Source: Macrobrachium rosenbergii (taxonomy: Eukaryota; Arthropoda; Malacostraca; Decapoda; Palaemonidae). Taken from it: a stretch of 64,000 nucleotides of DNA. The notes beneath the pieces are model-generated. The model was given only the letters and a program-made list of their open reading frames with translations. It did no database searches and was not told where the DNA came from. Below, piece by piece: positions 32,943 to 45,563 of this stretch. Both the position numbers and the translations under genes were made by a program. Location of the stretch: assembly GCF_040412425.1 (NCBI RefSeq), contig NC_089756.1:3207498-3271497 (forward strand), written 5' to 3'. How positions within the stretch are numbered: position 1 is the stretch's first letter; each line of letters begins with the position of its first letter.

Positions 32943-34127
32943 CTATAGAAATTGTATTTTCCATATCCTTCCCAATTTTTTCGTCTCTTGCTTATCTCTG
33001 TTTTCATGTGCTTTGGAACGGACTGTTAATTCTATGACATTATAGTCTGAAATACTCGTATTATACACTATTATTTCTCTAACATAGTTCACCTCATTCA
33101 CAAATACTAGGTCTAAAATATTTTCCTTTCTTGTTGGCAGGTGATTTATTTGCTGAATGTTATGTTCTAGTAGCATATCTAATAGCTTTTCAAATTGCCT
33201 CTTATCTTCTGCACTACTATTACTCTCTTTTTTATATGTATAAACACAACCACAGTCTCCTATTCGTTCTTTCCATTCTACGAAAGGAAAGTTAAAGTCT
33301 CCGGATAGGAGTATAGTCCAAGCTTTGTGATTTCTACATATATCATCCAATTTGTCAATTATTATGTCAAACTCTTAAGTATTAGGGGGTCTGTATATTA
33401 CAATGTTCACTAATTTTTCAGATTCAAATTCTACCACTATTAATTCACATTCTGTGTCACTATATTTCTCACAGATTTTCCCTTGATTGACGTATCTACC
33501 ATATATCGTGGTTCCCCCTTGATTCCTATTTTTTCTATCTGATCTATAAGTTTGGAAACCCTTTATCTGATCATCATTACCAATCTCTTGGGAATACCAG
33601 GCTTCACTTATGTTCATTATTTCTATTTTTTCATTTTGGGTTAGTTCTTCTACAAACTCTATCTTTCTTTTTGAGTTACTCGAAACTAAACCCTGCGCAT
33701 TCATCACTATGATGGTTTGCGTATTATCTCCATTATCTAATATGGGTAATGATAAGGATTTTCCCATGTCTCTTTCCTGTTCTGATATGTTATTCTTTTC
33801 ATTTCCAGAAATTCGTACATTAAAAAAATCCAAATTTTCCATTATATTTGATCTTCCATCTTCATATTTATTCATTTTGTGTATATATCTGCAATTATCT
33901 CCATATCTGCACCATCCCTTTGCATCATAGATACATTGCATGTTCCTTGCACTATATCTTGGTGCTGATTCCTCATATCGTGGTGCTGACATTTCGTAAC
34001 GTGTTGTTGGCTTGCTTTTTTCCTTCATCACATGATCTTTGTTCCTTTCTTTATTTGCTTCATTTTTACCTTGAGTTTTGATATGTATTTGATTCAGATT
34101 TTTATTCTTCATGGTTACAGGATGCAT
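32943..34127 (-). pseudogene. LINE copy 1: last CCCH finger and APE endonuclease
   Basis: The 250-codon frame 33,375-34,127 contains a CCCH finger, CIYDAKGWCRYGDNCRYIH, joined in frame to the endonuclease: IIVMNAQGLVSSNSKRKIEF, MNISEAWYSQEIGNDD (catalytic Glu) and VNIVIYRPPNT. After one stop the frame 32,943-33,350 carries LLSGDFNFPFVEWKER, LDLVFVNE and SISDYNVIELTV, where the catalytic His of SDH is Tyr. The in-frame joining of finger and endonuclease shows that this family encodes them on one polypeptide. Confidence 0.88.
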
Positions 34128-34214
34128 ATACTTTCATTTTTTATTAAACCTACATCCATTTCCTTCATTCCAGTTTTTACATATTTTTGGATGTAGATCG
34201 CTGCATCCCTCCTC

Positions 34215-34219
<5 letters not shown>

Positions 34220-34291
<72 letters not shown>

Positions 34292-34415
34292 ACAAACTGT
34301 GATTGAAAAAACACCATAACTAACCATAGAAGGCAGTTTAGAGAGAGAAAGAGAGAGAGAGAGAGAGAACAAACTGTGATTGAAAAAACACCATAACTAA
34401 CCATAGAAGGCAGTT

Positions 34416-34480
<65 letters not shown>

Positions 34481-34527
34481 CACTGCTGCGATTGAAGAAA
34501 CACCATAACTAACCATAAAAGGCAGTT

Positions 34528-34599
<72 letters not shown>

Positions 34600-34646
34600 A
34601 CAAACTGTCATTGAATGAACACCATAACTAACCATAAAAGCCAGTT

Positions 34647-34702
<56 letters not shown>

Positions 34703-34769
34703 ACTGCTGCGATTGAAGAAACACTGTAACTAACCACAGAAGGCAGTTTAAAGAGAGAGAAAAAGAGAA

Positions 34770-34805
<36 letters not shown>

Positions 34806-34871
34806 CACTGACTGCGATTGAAGAAACACCGTACCTAATGATAGAAGGCAGTTTAAAGAGAGAGAGTGTGT

Positions 34872-34940
<69 letters not shown>

Positions 34941-34988
34941 CACTGATTGCGACTGAAGAAACACTGTAACTAACCATAGAAGGCAGTT

Positions 34989-35037
<49 letters not shown>

Positions 35038-35199
35038 CACTGACTACGATTGAAGAAACACCGTAACTAACCATAGAAGGCAGTTTAGAGAGAGGGAGAG
35101 AGAGAGAGAGAGAATGAGAGAGAGAGAATGAGAGAGAGAGAGAGCACTTCTGCGATTGAAGAAACACTGTAACTAACCAAAGAAGGCAATTCAAAGAGG
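34220..35199 (+). repeat. GA/core composite satellite, array 2 (9 cores)
   Basis: Nine cores (near 34,291, 34,368, 34,480, 34,597, 34,702, 34,805, 34,940, 35,037 and 35,145), between (GA)n runs of up to about 75 bp. Early cores read ACAAACTGTGATTGAA, later ones CACTGACTGCGATTGAA. Some GA runs have GAAA or GAAT interruptions. Confidence 0.92.
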
Positions 35200-35257
35200 G
35201 ACCTTACCTTACCTTACCTTACAGACATTACAGTTCGTTCGGGTTTCCCCAGGTCCC

Positions 35258-36743
35258 TCAGTATGAGGCACCTCTGATGTCTACCAAAGAATTGCTAATG
35301 CATCTTCCGGTATATTTTGCATCTTCCAATCTTGGATGGTCTGGGATACATCTGAGATATTTGTCGAGCTTATTCTTAAACACGTCTATGTTCACTCCTG
35401 TTATGTTCCTTAGATGAGCTGGTAGCGCATTGAATAGACGCTGCATTATCGATGCTGGTGCGTGGTGGATTAATGTCCTGTGTGCTCTCCTTAGTTTTCC
35501 TGGTATAGTTTTGGGCACTATTAATCTACCTCTGCTTGCTCTTTCTGATATTTTTAGCTCCATGATGTTTTCAGTAATTCCTTCTATCTGTTTCCATGCC
35601 TGGATTATCATGTAGCATTCTCTTCTCCTTTCAAGACTATATAAATTTAAGAATTGTAGTCTTTCCCAGTAGTCAAGGCCCTTAACTTCTTTTATTCTAG
35701 CTGTAAATGACCTTTGTACACTCTCTATTTGTGCAATATCCTTTTGGTAGTGTTGGTACCATATTATATTGCAATATTCAAGTGGACTACGTACATACAT
35801 TTTATAAAGCATAATCATGTGTTCGGCTTTTCTTTTTTTGAAGTGCCGGAACAACATTCCCATTTTTGCTTTGCATTTTGCCAATAGTATTGCTATTTGA
35901 TCATTGCATAACATATTCCTATTCATCATGACACCAAGGTCTTTAACTTCTTCTTTATTTGTGATTGTCTCGTTGTTAGGTCCTTTATATGCATATATCA
36001 TTTCTTCTTTATCACCATAGTTTTTGATTCAAATTTATCAGAGTTAAATACCATCCTATTTACCTCTGCCCATTTATATATTTTGTTCAGGTCTCTTTGT
36101 AGCGAGTTCCTATCTCCATCACAAGCAATTTCTCTACTTATTCTTGTGTCATCGTCGAAACTTCTCACTACCGAGTCCTTAACATTACTGTCTATGTCTG
36201 CAATCATAATCACAAACAGCAATGCAGCTAGCACCGTACCTTGTGGCATGCCGGATATTACCTTAGTTTCATCCGATTTCTCATTGTTTGCAATCACTTC
36301 CTGTTTTCTGTTTTGCAAAAATTCTTTTATCCGTCTTCCTACTTTGTCCACAATATTATGTTTTCTAATTTTTTTTTGCTAATATATTATGGTGTACCTT
36401 GTGAAAAGCTTTTGCAAAGTCTAGGTAAACCACATCTATATCTTTTTCGTTTATCATATTTTTATATATTTTTTCATGGTTGACTAACAGTTGGGTTTGT
36501 ATACTTTTTCCGGGTACAAAACCATGTTGTCCTATATTAAACAAACTTTTTTTCATTAAATGTTTCATAATATTTTTATTCATTACCCTTTCATACACAT
36601 TCATAATATGTGATGTTAGACTCACAGGCCTATAATTACTTGCCTCTAGCTTTGATCAACTTTTGAAAATAGGGGTAATTTATGCTAATTTATGTTCACG
36701 AAAGAGAGAGAGAAAGAGAGGAAAGGTAGCAGGAGATATATCT

Positions 36744-36813
<70 letters not shown>

Positions 36814-38303
36814 CCTCTTGTGAATCAATCTTGCCTGTATCTACACTTTGTTTTAATAATATTTTGAGTGGCTTTGCGATAGAAGGGACTACTTTCTTTA
36901 ACGAAATGGCAGGGACGCCGTCTGGTCCGGCTGTTGATCCATTTTTAATTTCATTAATAGCCTGCACGATATCGGCTTCATTAACATCTATGTCCGATAA
37001 ATACTCACTATTTTCATCTCTTATTTCTGTATCATTATCTTCATTATCAATTCTAGGTGTAAATTCTCTCTTATATCTTTCTGCTAATATGTTGCATATT
37101 TCCTCTTTTTCATTCGTTAATCTCCCTTCAGTTCTTAGAGGGCCTATTTCCACCCTTCTTTTATTTATCTTTTTCGCATGAGTAAAATATTTTGGGGTTT
37201 TGCTTGATATTTTGTAGGGTCTCTTCTTCTAAGTCCAATTTTTCATTTTCTTTTGATTGTATAATCATTTGTTCTGCATTTTATCTTACTTTTTAGTTCC
37301 ATCACTTTCTATGAATTTTTTTCTTTTGCAAGATTTTTCCACTTTCTGATTTTCTAGAACAAGATCCTTCTGTCTCTTGGTATGCATGACTGATGTTTAC
37401 TTTTTTTCTTTGGTTTATATTTATCCACTATTTTCTCTAACATTTTATACAATATATCCGTATTTACCTGTATATTATATTTGTGGATATTTTTTTCCAG
37501 TATTTGTTTAATTCTTCATTTATTTCTGACCAATTTATATTCTTACTATAGAAATTGTATTTTCCATATCCTTCCCATTTTTTTGTCTCTTGCTTATGTT
37601 TTCATGTGCTTTGGAATGGACTGTTAATTATATGACATTATGGTCTGAAATACTCGTATTTTACAGTATTATTTCTTTAATATAGTTTACGTTGTTCACA
37701 AATACTAGGTCTAAAATATTATCCTGTCTTGTTGGCAGGTGATTTATTTGCTGAATGTTATGTTCTAGTAGCATATCTAATAGCTTTTCAAATTACCTCT
37801 TATCTTCTGCGCTACTATTACTCTCTTTTTTATATGTATAAATACAACCACAGTCTCCTATTCGTTCTTTCCATTCTACAAAAGGAAAGTTAAAGTCTCT
37901 GGATAGGAGTATAATCCAGTCTTTGTGATTTCTACCTACATCGTCCAATTTGTCTATTATTATGTCAAACTCTTTAGTATTAGGGGGTCTGTATATTATG
38001 ATGTTCACTAATTTTTCAGATTTAAATTCTACCGCTATTAATTCACATTGTGTTAATATATTTCTCACAGATTTTTCCTTGATTAACAGCTCTCCCATAC
38101 ATCGCCGGTCCCCCTTGATTCTTATTTTTTCTATCTGATCTATAAGTTTGGAAACCCTTAATCTGATCATCATTACCAGTCTCTTGGGAATACCAGGTTT
38201 CCCTTATATTCATTGTTTCTATTTTTTCAGTTTGGGTTAGTTGTTCTGAGAACTCTATCTTTCTTTTTGAGTTACTAGAAACTAAACCTTGCACATTCAT
38301 CAC
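35258..38303 (-). pseudogene. LINE copy 2: endonuclease and RT fragments
   Basis: Endonuclease frames at 38,043-38,303 and 37,793-38,173 have SRDFNFPFVEWKERIGDC, where the usual Gly-Asp is Arg-Asp. RT frames lie at 36,743-37,153, 36,365-36,625 (DVVYLDFAKAFHKVHHN), 35,998-36,351 (SGMPQGTVLAALLFVIMIAD, then RSFDDDTRISREI) and 35,258-36,001 (thumb and C-terminus). Motif C reads FDDD instead of FADD, as in copy 3. Multiple frameshifts are present. Confidence 0.86.
36700..36828 (+). repeat. GA-rich insertion inside LINE copy 2
   Basis: Between sequence equivalent to TTTATGTTCA and ATCTTGCCTG of the other copies lie about 128 bp: a mixed GA/AAAG stretch, AGCAGGAGATATATCTTAG, a long (GA)n run and a short unique end. 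There is no satellite core. Confidence 0.8.
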
Positions 38304-38580
38304 TATGATGGTTTGTGTATTATCCCCATTATCTGATATGGGTAATAATAAGGATTTTCCATGTCTCTTTCCTGTTCTGATATGTTGTTCTCTTCTTCAT
38401 TTCCATAACTTTGAACATTAAAAAATCCAACTTTTCCATTATATTTGATCTTCCATCTTCATATTTATTCATTTTGCTTATATATCTGCAATTATCTCCA
38501 TATCTGCACCATCCCCTAGCCTCATAGATATATTGCTTGTTCCTTGCACTGTACCTTGGTGCAGATGCCTCATATCTTAG

Positions 38581-38585
<5 letters not shown>

Positions 38586-38666
<81 letters not shown>

Positions 38667-38713
38667 ACTGACTGCGATTGAAGAAACGCAGTAACTAACC
38701 ATAGAAAGCAGTT

Positions 38714-38769
<56 letters not shown>

Positions 38770-38816
38770 ACTGACTGCGATTGAAGAAATACAATAACTT
38801 ACCATAGAGGCAGTTT

Positions 38817-38876
<60 letters not shown>

Positions 38877-38925
38877 CTGACTGTGATTGAAGAAACACTG
38901 TAACTAACCACAGAAGGCAGTTTAA

Positions 38926-38984
<59 letters not shown>

Positions 38985-39044
38985 GACAGAGAGCACACTG
39001 ACAATGATTGAAGAAACGCCGTAGCTAACCATAGAAAGTAGTTT

Positions 39045-39109
<65 letters not shown>

Positions 39110-39144
39110 ACTGACTGCGATTGAAGAAACACCGTAACTAACCA
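38586..39144 (+). repeat. GA/core composite satellite, array 3 (5 cores)
   Basis: Cores start near 38,667, 38,769, 38,874, 38,994 and 39,108. The last core stops at AACTAACCAT, directly joined to the 3' tail of LINE copy 3. One spacer contains (GACA)n at about 38,960-38,990. Confidence 0.92.
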
Positions 39145-41786
39145 TACCTTACCTTACCTTACAGACCTTACAGTTCGTTCTGGTTCCCCAGGTCCCTCAG
39201 TGTGAGGCACCTCTGATGTCTGCCAGAGAATTGCTAATGCATCTTCCGGTATATTTTTCATCTTCCAATCTTGGATGGTCTGGGATGCATCTTAGATATT
39301 TGTCGAGCTTATTCTTAAACACATTTGCGCTAACTCCTGACATGTTCGTCAGATGAGCTGCTAACGCACTGAATAATCGCTGCATTATCGATGATGTTGC
39401 GTGGTGGATTAATGTCCTGTGTGCTCTCCTTAGTTTTCCTGGTATAGTTTTGGGCACGATTAATCTACCTCTGCTTGCTCTTTCTGATATTTTTAGCTCC
39501 ATGATGTTTTCGGTGAGTCCTTCTATCTGTTTTCATGCCTGTATTATCATGTAGCATTCTCTTCTCCTTTCGAGACTATGTAATTTTAAGAATTTTAGTC
39601 TTTCCCAGTAGTCAAGGTCGTTAACTTTCTATTCTAGCTGTAAAGGACCTTTGTAGACTCTATTTGTGCAATATCCTTTTGGTAGTGTGGGTTCCATATC
39701 ATATTGCAATATTCAAGTGGACTACTCACATACGTTTTATAAAGCATAATCATGTGTTTGGCTTTTCTTGTTTTGAAGTGCCGAAACAACATTCCCATTT
39801 TTGCTTTGCATTTTGCCAATAGTATTGCTATTTGATCATTGCATAACATATTCCTGTTCAACATTACACCAAGGTCTTTAACTGCTTCCTTATTTGTGAG
39901 TGTCTCGTTGTTAGGTCCTTTATATGCATATACATTCCTTCTTTATCACCAGAATTTATTGATTCAAATTTATCAGAGTTACTTACCATCCTACTGTATT
40001 TACCTCTGCCCATTCATATATTTTGTTTAGGTCTCTTTGTAGTGAGTTCTTATCTTCATTACAAGTAATTTCTCTACTTATTCTTGTGTCATCGTCGAAA
40101 CTTCTCACTACTGAATCCTTAACATTACTGTCTATGTCTGTCTAATCATAATAACAAACAGCAATGCAGCTAACACTGTACCTTGTGGCACACCGGCTAT
40201 TACCTTAGCTTCATCCGATTTCTTATCGTTTGCAATCACTATCTGTTTTCTGTTTTGCAAAAACTCTTTTATCCATCTTAGCACTATGTCCACAATATTA
40301 TGTTTTCTAATTTATTTTGCTAATATATTATGGTGTACCTTGTGGAAAGCTTTTGTTAAGTCTAGATAAACCAAATCTGTATATTTTTTGTTTATCATAT
40401 TTTTATATATGTATTCATGATGGACTAACAGTTGGGTTTGTGTACTTTTTCTGGGCACAAAACCATGTTCTCCTATATTAAACAAACTTTTTTTCATTAA
40501 ATGTTTCATTATATTTTTCTTCATTACCATTCATATGCTTTCACAATATGTGATGTTAGACTCACAGGCCTATAATTACTTGCCTCTAGCCTTGATCCAC
40601 TTTTGAAAATAGGGGTAATATATGCTAATTTATGTTCACCATAGATCTTGCCTGTAGCTACACTTTGTCTTAATAATATTGCGAGCGGCTTTGCGATAGA
40701 ATGGACTACTTTCTTTAACAAAATGGCAGGGACGCCGTCTGGTCCAGCTGCTGATCCATTTTTAATTTCATTAATAACCTGCACAATATTGGCTTCAGTA
40801 GTATCAATGCCTGATAAATATTCACTATTTTCATCTCTTATTTCTGTATCATTATCTTCATTATCAATTCTAGGTGTAAATTCACTCTTATATCTTTCTG
40901 CTAATATGTTACATATTTCCTTTTTTTCATTCGTTAATCGCCCTTTAATTCTTAGAGGGCCTACTTCTACTCTTCTTTTATTCATCTTTTTTGCATATGA
41001 GTAAAAATTTTGGGGTTTTGCTTGATATTTTTAGGGTCTTTTCTTCTAATTCCCGTTTTCAATTTCTTTTGATTGTATAATCTTTGTTCTGCATTTTCTA
41101 TCTTACTTTTTATTTCCATCACTTTCCATGCATTCTTTTCTTTTGCAAGAATTTTTTTTCCACTTTCTGATTTTCTGGAACAAAATCCTTCTGTCTTTTG
41201 GTATGCATTGACTGATGTTTACTTTTTTCTTTATATATATTTATCCACTATTTTCTCTAATATTTTATGTAATATATCCGTATTTAAATGTATATTATAT
41301 TTGCGAATATGTTTTCCCAGTCTTTGTTTAATTCTTCATTTATTTCTGACCATTTTATATTCTTACTATAGAAATTGTATTTTCCATATCCTTCCCATTT
41401 TTTCATCTCTTGCTTATCTCTGTTTTCATGTGCTTTTGAATGGACTGTTAATTCTATGACATTATGGTCTGAAATACTTGTATTATGCACTATTATTTCT
41501 TGAACATAATTCACCTCGTTCACAAATACTAGGTCTAAAATATTATCCTTTCTTGTTGGCAGGTGATTTATTTGCTGGATGTTATGTTCTAGTAGCATGT
41601 CTAATAGCTTTTCAAATTACCTCTTATCTTCTGCGCTACTATTACTCTCTTTTTTTATGTATAAATACAACCAAAACCTCCTATTCATTCTTTCCAATCT
41701 ACGAAAGGAAAGTTAAAATCTCTGGATAGGAGTATAGTCCAGTCTTTGTGATTTTTACATATATCATCTAATTTGTCTATTATTAT

Positions 41787-41787
<1 letters not shown>
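39145..41787 (-). mobile_element. GA-satellite LINE, copy 3 (5'-truncated)
   Basis: The 3' tail starts at 39,145 inside a satellite core. The 5' truncation at 41,787, in the endonuclease region, abuts a (GA)n run. Confidence 0.88.
39197..41598 (-). pseudogene. LINE copy 3: partial endonuclease and RT
   Basis: The endonuclease C-terminus (41,284-41,598) has INHLPTRKDNILDLVFVNE and SISDHNVIELTV. RT frames 40,524-40,985 (NGSAAGPDGVPAILLKK, LTSHIVKAYEW) and 40,312-40,530 (LVYLDLTKAFHKVHHN) follow. The region 39,870-40,310 encodes PQGTVLAALLFVI and an FDDDTR motif C in broken frames. 39,634-39,864 and 39,197-39,502 are thumb and C-terminus. Confidence 0.85.
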
Positions 41788-41831
<44 letters not shown>

Positions 41832-41964
41832 TGCAGACCTAAATTTGTTCAGATTTAAAGTCCCTCAGTGTGAGAGATGGAGAGAGAGAGAGAGACAGAC
41901 AGACTGACAGAGAGTAATGACTGTGATTGAAGAAATGACATAACTAACCACAGAAGGCAGTTTT

Positions 41965-42013
<49 letters not shown>

Positions 42014-42060
42014 ATGACTGTCATTGAAGATACGCCATAACTAACCACAGAAGGCAGTTG

Positions 42061-42143
<83 letters not shown>

Positions 42144-42202
42144 ACAATGAATGCAATTGAAGAAACACCGTAACTAACAATAGAAGTCAGTTTAGGAGAG
42201 AC
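41788..42202 (+). repeat. GA/core composite satellite, array 4 (3 cores) with a LINE-tail remnant
   Basis: Three cores near 41,911, 42,010 and 42,141. The stretch 41,828-41,878 is a diverged copy of the LINE 3' end (CCCTCAGTGTGAG preceded by a GACCTTGCAGACC-type segment), flanked by GA on both sides. Confidence 0.88.
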
Positions 42203-42263
42203 ACCTTACCTTACCTTACAGACCTTACAGACCTTACAGTTCGTTCGGGTTGCCCCAGGTCCC

Positions 42264-44121
42264 TCAGTGTGAGGCACCTTTGATGTCTACCAGAGAATTG
42301 CTAATGCATCTTCTGGTATATTTTGCATCTTCCAATGTTGGATGGTCTGGGATGCATCTTAGATATTTGTCGAGCTTATTCTTAAACACATCTACACTCA
42401 CTCCTGCTGTGTTCCTCAGATGAGCTGGTAGCCCATTGAATAGACACTGCATTATCGATGCTGGAGCCTGGTGGATTAATGTACTGTGTGCTTTCCTTAG
42501 TTTTCCTGGTATAGTTTTGGGCACTATTAATCTACCTCTGCTTGCTCTTTCTGATATTTTTAGCTCCATGATGTTTTCGGTAATTCATTCTATGTTTCCA
42601 TGCCTGGATTACCATGTAACGTTCTCTTCTCCTTTCAAGACTATATAAATTTAAGAATTGTAGTCTTTCCCAGTAGTCAAGGTCCTTAACTTCTTCTATT
42701 CTAGCTGTAAATGACCTTTGTACACTCTCTATTTGTGCAATATCCTTTTGGTAGTGTGGGTACCATATTATATTGCAATATTCAAGTGGACTACATACGT
42801 ACGTTTTATAAAGCATAATCATGTGTTCGGCTTTTCTTGTTTTGAAGTGCCGGAACAACATTCCCTTTTTTGCTTTGCATTTTGCCAATAGTATTGCTAT
42901 TTGATCATTGCATAATATATTCCTGTTCAACATCACAACAAGGTCTTTAACTGCTTCGTTATTTGTGAGTGTCTCATTATTAGGCCCTTTATATGCATAT
43001 AGCATTCCTTCTTTATCACCATAGTTTATTGATTCAAATTTGTCAGAGTTATATACCATCCTATTTATCTCTGCCCATTTATATATTTTGTTTAAGTCTC
43101 TTTGTAGCGAGTTCCTATCTTCATCACAAGCAATTTCTCTACTTATTCTTGTGTCATCTGCGAAACTTCTTACTACTGAGTCCTTAACAGTACTGTCTAT
43201 GTCTGCAAACATAATCACAAACAGCAATGCAGCTAACACCATACCTTGTGGCACACTGGATATTACCGTAGCTTCATCCGATTTCTCATCGTTTGCAATC
43301 ACTATCTGTTTTGCAAAAATTCTTTTATCCATCTTCCTACTTTGTCCACAATGTTATGTTTTCTAATTTTTTTTGCTAATATATTATGGCCTACCTTGCC
43401 AAAAGCTTTCATGGTGGACTAACAGCTGGGTTTGTGTACTTTTTCTGGGTACAAAACCATGTTGTCCTATATTAAACAAACTATTTTTCATTAAATGTTT
43501 CATTGTATTTTTCTTCATTACTCTTTCAGAAACTTTCATAATATGAGATGTTAGACTCACAGGCCTATAATTATTTGCTTCTAGTCTTGAACCACTTTTG
43601 AAAGTAGGAGTAATATATGCTAATTTATGCTCATCGTAAATCTTGCCTGTATCTATAGTTTGTCTCAATAATATTGCTAGCGGCTTTGTGATTGAATGAA
43701 CCACTTTCTTTAACAATATGGCAGGTACGCCATCTGGTCCTGCTGCTGATGCATTTTTAATTTCATTAATAGCCTGCACAATATCGGCTTCTGTAATATC
43801 TATGTCCAATAAATATTCAATATTTTCATCTCTTATTTCTGTATCATTATCTTCATTATCAATTCTAGGTGTAAATTCACTCTTATATCTTTCTGCTAAT
43901 ATGTTACATATTTGCTTTTTTTCATTCGTTAATCGCCCTTCAATTCTTAGAGGGCCTATTTCTACTCTTATTTTATTCATCTTTTTTGCATATGAATAAA
44001 AAATTTTGGGGTTTTGCTTGATATTTTGTAGGGTCTTTTCTTCTAGGTCCCATTTTTCATTTTCTTTTGACTGTATAATCTTTTGTTCTGCATTTTCTAT
44101 CTTACTCTTTAGTTCCATCAC
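42264..44121 (-). pseudogene. LINE copy 4: reverse transcriptase
   Basis: The frame 43,384-44,121 has INEIKNASAAGPDGVPAILL, SGSRLEANNYRPVSLTSHIM and HGFVPRKSTQTQLLVHH. A small deletion near 43,410 removes motif A. The frame 42,532-43,332 has SSVPQGMVLAALLFVIMFAD (motif B), VVRSFADDTRISREIA (motif C, both Asp intact), NRMVYNSDKFESINYG and YKTYVCSPLEYCNIIWYPH. The frame 42,264-42,569 is the C-terminus, ending KGASH before the stop. Confidence 0.88.
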
Positions 44122-44326
44122 TTTCCATGCATTCTTTTCTTTTGCAAGACCTTTTTTCCACCTTCTGATTTTCTGGAACAGGATCCTTCTGTCTCTTGGT
44201 ATTCATGACTGATGTTTACTTTTTTCTTCAGTATATATTTTTCCACTATTTCCTCTAATATTTTATATAATATATCAGTATTTATCTGTATATTATCACT
44301 TACAAATATATTTTACCATTCTTTGT

Positions 44327-45449
44327 TTAATTCTTCATTATTTTTGACCAATTTATATTCTTACTATAGAAATTGTATTTTCCATATCCTTCCCAATTTT
44401 TCGTCTCTTGCTTATCTTTGTTTTCACGTGCTTTGGAACGGACTGTTAGTTCTATGACATTATGGTCCGAAATACTCGTATTATACATTATTATTTTTTT
44501 AACATAGTTCACCTCGTTCACAAATACTAGGTCTAAAATATTATCCTTTCTTGTTGGCAGGTGATTTATTTGCTGAATGTTATGTTCTAGTAGCATATCT
44601 AATAGCTTTTCAAATTGCCTTTTATCTTCTGCGCTACTATTGCTTTCTTTTTTATATGTATAAATACAACCACAGTCTCCTATTCGTTCTTTCCATTCTA
44701 CAAAAAGGAAAGTTAAAGTGTCCGGATAGGAGTATAGTCCAGTCCTTGTGATTTCTACATATAACATCCAATTTGTCAATTATTATGTCAAACGTTTAGT
44801 ATTAGGGGTCTGTATATTACAATGTTCACTAATTTTTCAGATTCAAATTCTACCGCTATTAATTCACATTCTGTGTTACTATATTTCTCACAGATTTTTC
44901 CTTGATTGGCATCTCTCCCATATATCGCGTTCCCCCTGATTTCTATTTTTCTATCTGATCTATAAGTTTGGAGACCCTTTATCTGGTCATCATTACCAGT
45001 CTCTTGGGAATACCAGTTTTCACTTATATTCATTATTTCTATTTTTTTCATTTTGGGTTAGTTCTTCAAAGAACTCTATCTTTCTTTTGAGTTACTCAAA
45101 CTAAACCCTGCGCATTCATCACTATGATGGTTTGCATGTATTATCTCCATTATCTGATATGGGTAATAATAAGGATTTTCCATGTCTCTTTCCTGTTCTG
45201 ATATGTTGATCTTTTCTTCATTTCCAGAAATTCGTACATTAAAAAATCCAACTTTTCCATTATATTTGATCTTCCATCTTCATATTTATTCATTTTGCTT
45301 ATATATCTGCATTTATCTCCATATCTGCACCATCCCTTAGCATCATAGATACATTGCTTGTTCCTTGTACTATATCTAGGTGCTGATGCCTCATATCGTG
45401 GTGCTGACATTTTGTAATGTGTTGTTGGCTTGTTTTTTGCCTTCATCAC
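44327..45449 (-). pseudogene. LINE copy 4: fourth CCCH finger and APE endonuclease
   Basis: The frame 45,150-45,449 has CIYDAKGWCRYGDKCRYIS, where the final His of the CCCH finger is Ser. The frame 44,788-45,051 has KIEIMNISENWYSQETGNDD (catalytic Glu region) and VNIVIYRP. The frame 44,327-44,779 has FVEWKERIGDCGCIYTYKKE, NHLPTRKDNILDLVFVNE and TSISDHNVIELTVRSK (catalytic Asp/His). The GDFN motif is damaged. Motif spelling (GDFN-P--W, LDLVF, SDH) is CR1/L2-like. Confidence 0.85.
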
Positions 45450-45563
45450 ATGATCTTTGTTCCTTTCTTTATTTGCTTAATTTTTACCTTGATTTTTTAT
45501 ATGTATTTGATTTTGAGTTTGATTTTTCATGGCTACAGGATGCATGTACCTACATTTTTTATT

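Larger units (their letters stand above)
31219..34219 (-). mobile_element. GA-satellite LINE, copy 1 (5'-truncated, internally deleted)
   Basis: The 3' end ACCTTACC (sense GGTAAGGT) at 31,219 abuts array 1, and the truncated 5' end at 34,219 abuts array 2. The copy carries the last CCCH fingers, endonuclease and N-terminal RT. A deletion near 31,855 then joins RT sequence just after motif A directly to the thumb, removing motifs B and C. The C-terminal tail (31,263-31,616) remains. Confidence 0.88.
35200..38585 (-). mobile_element. GA-satellite LINE, copy 2 (5'-truncated)
   Basis: The 3' tail ACCTTACCTTACCTTACAG at 35,200 follows a core plus a short GA stub. The 5' truncation at 38,585, next to array 3, falls in the linker before the last CCCH finger. 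The copy is interrupted at about 36,700-36,828 by a GA-rich insertion. Confidence 0.88.
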
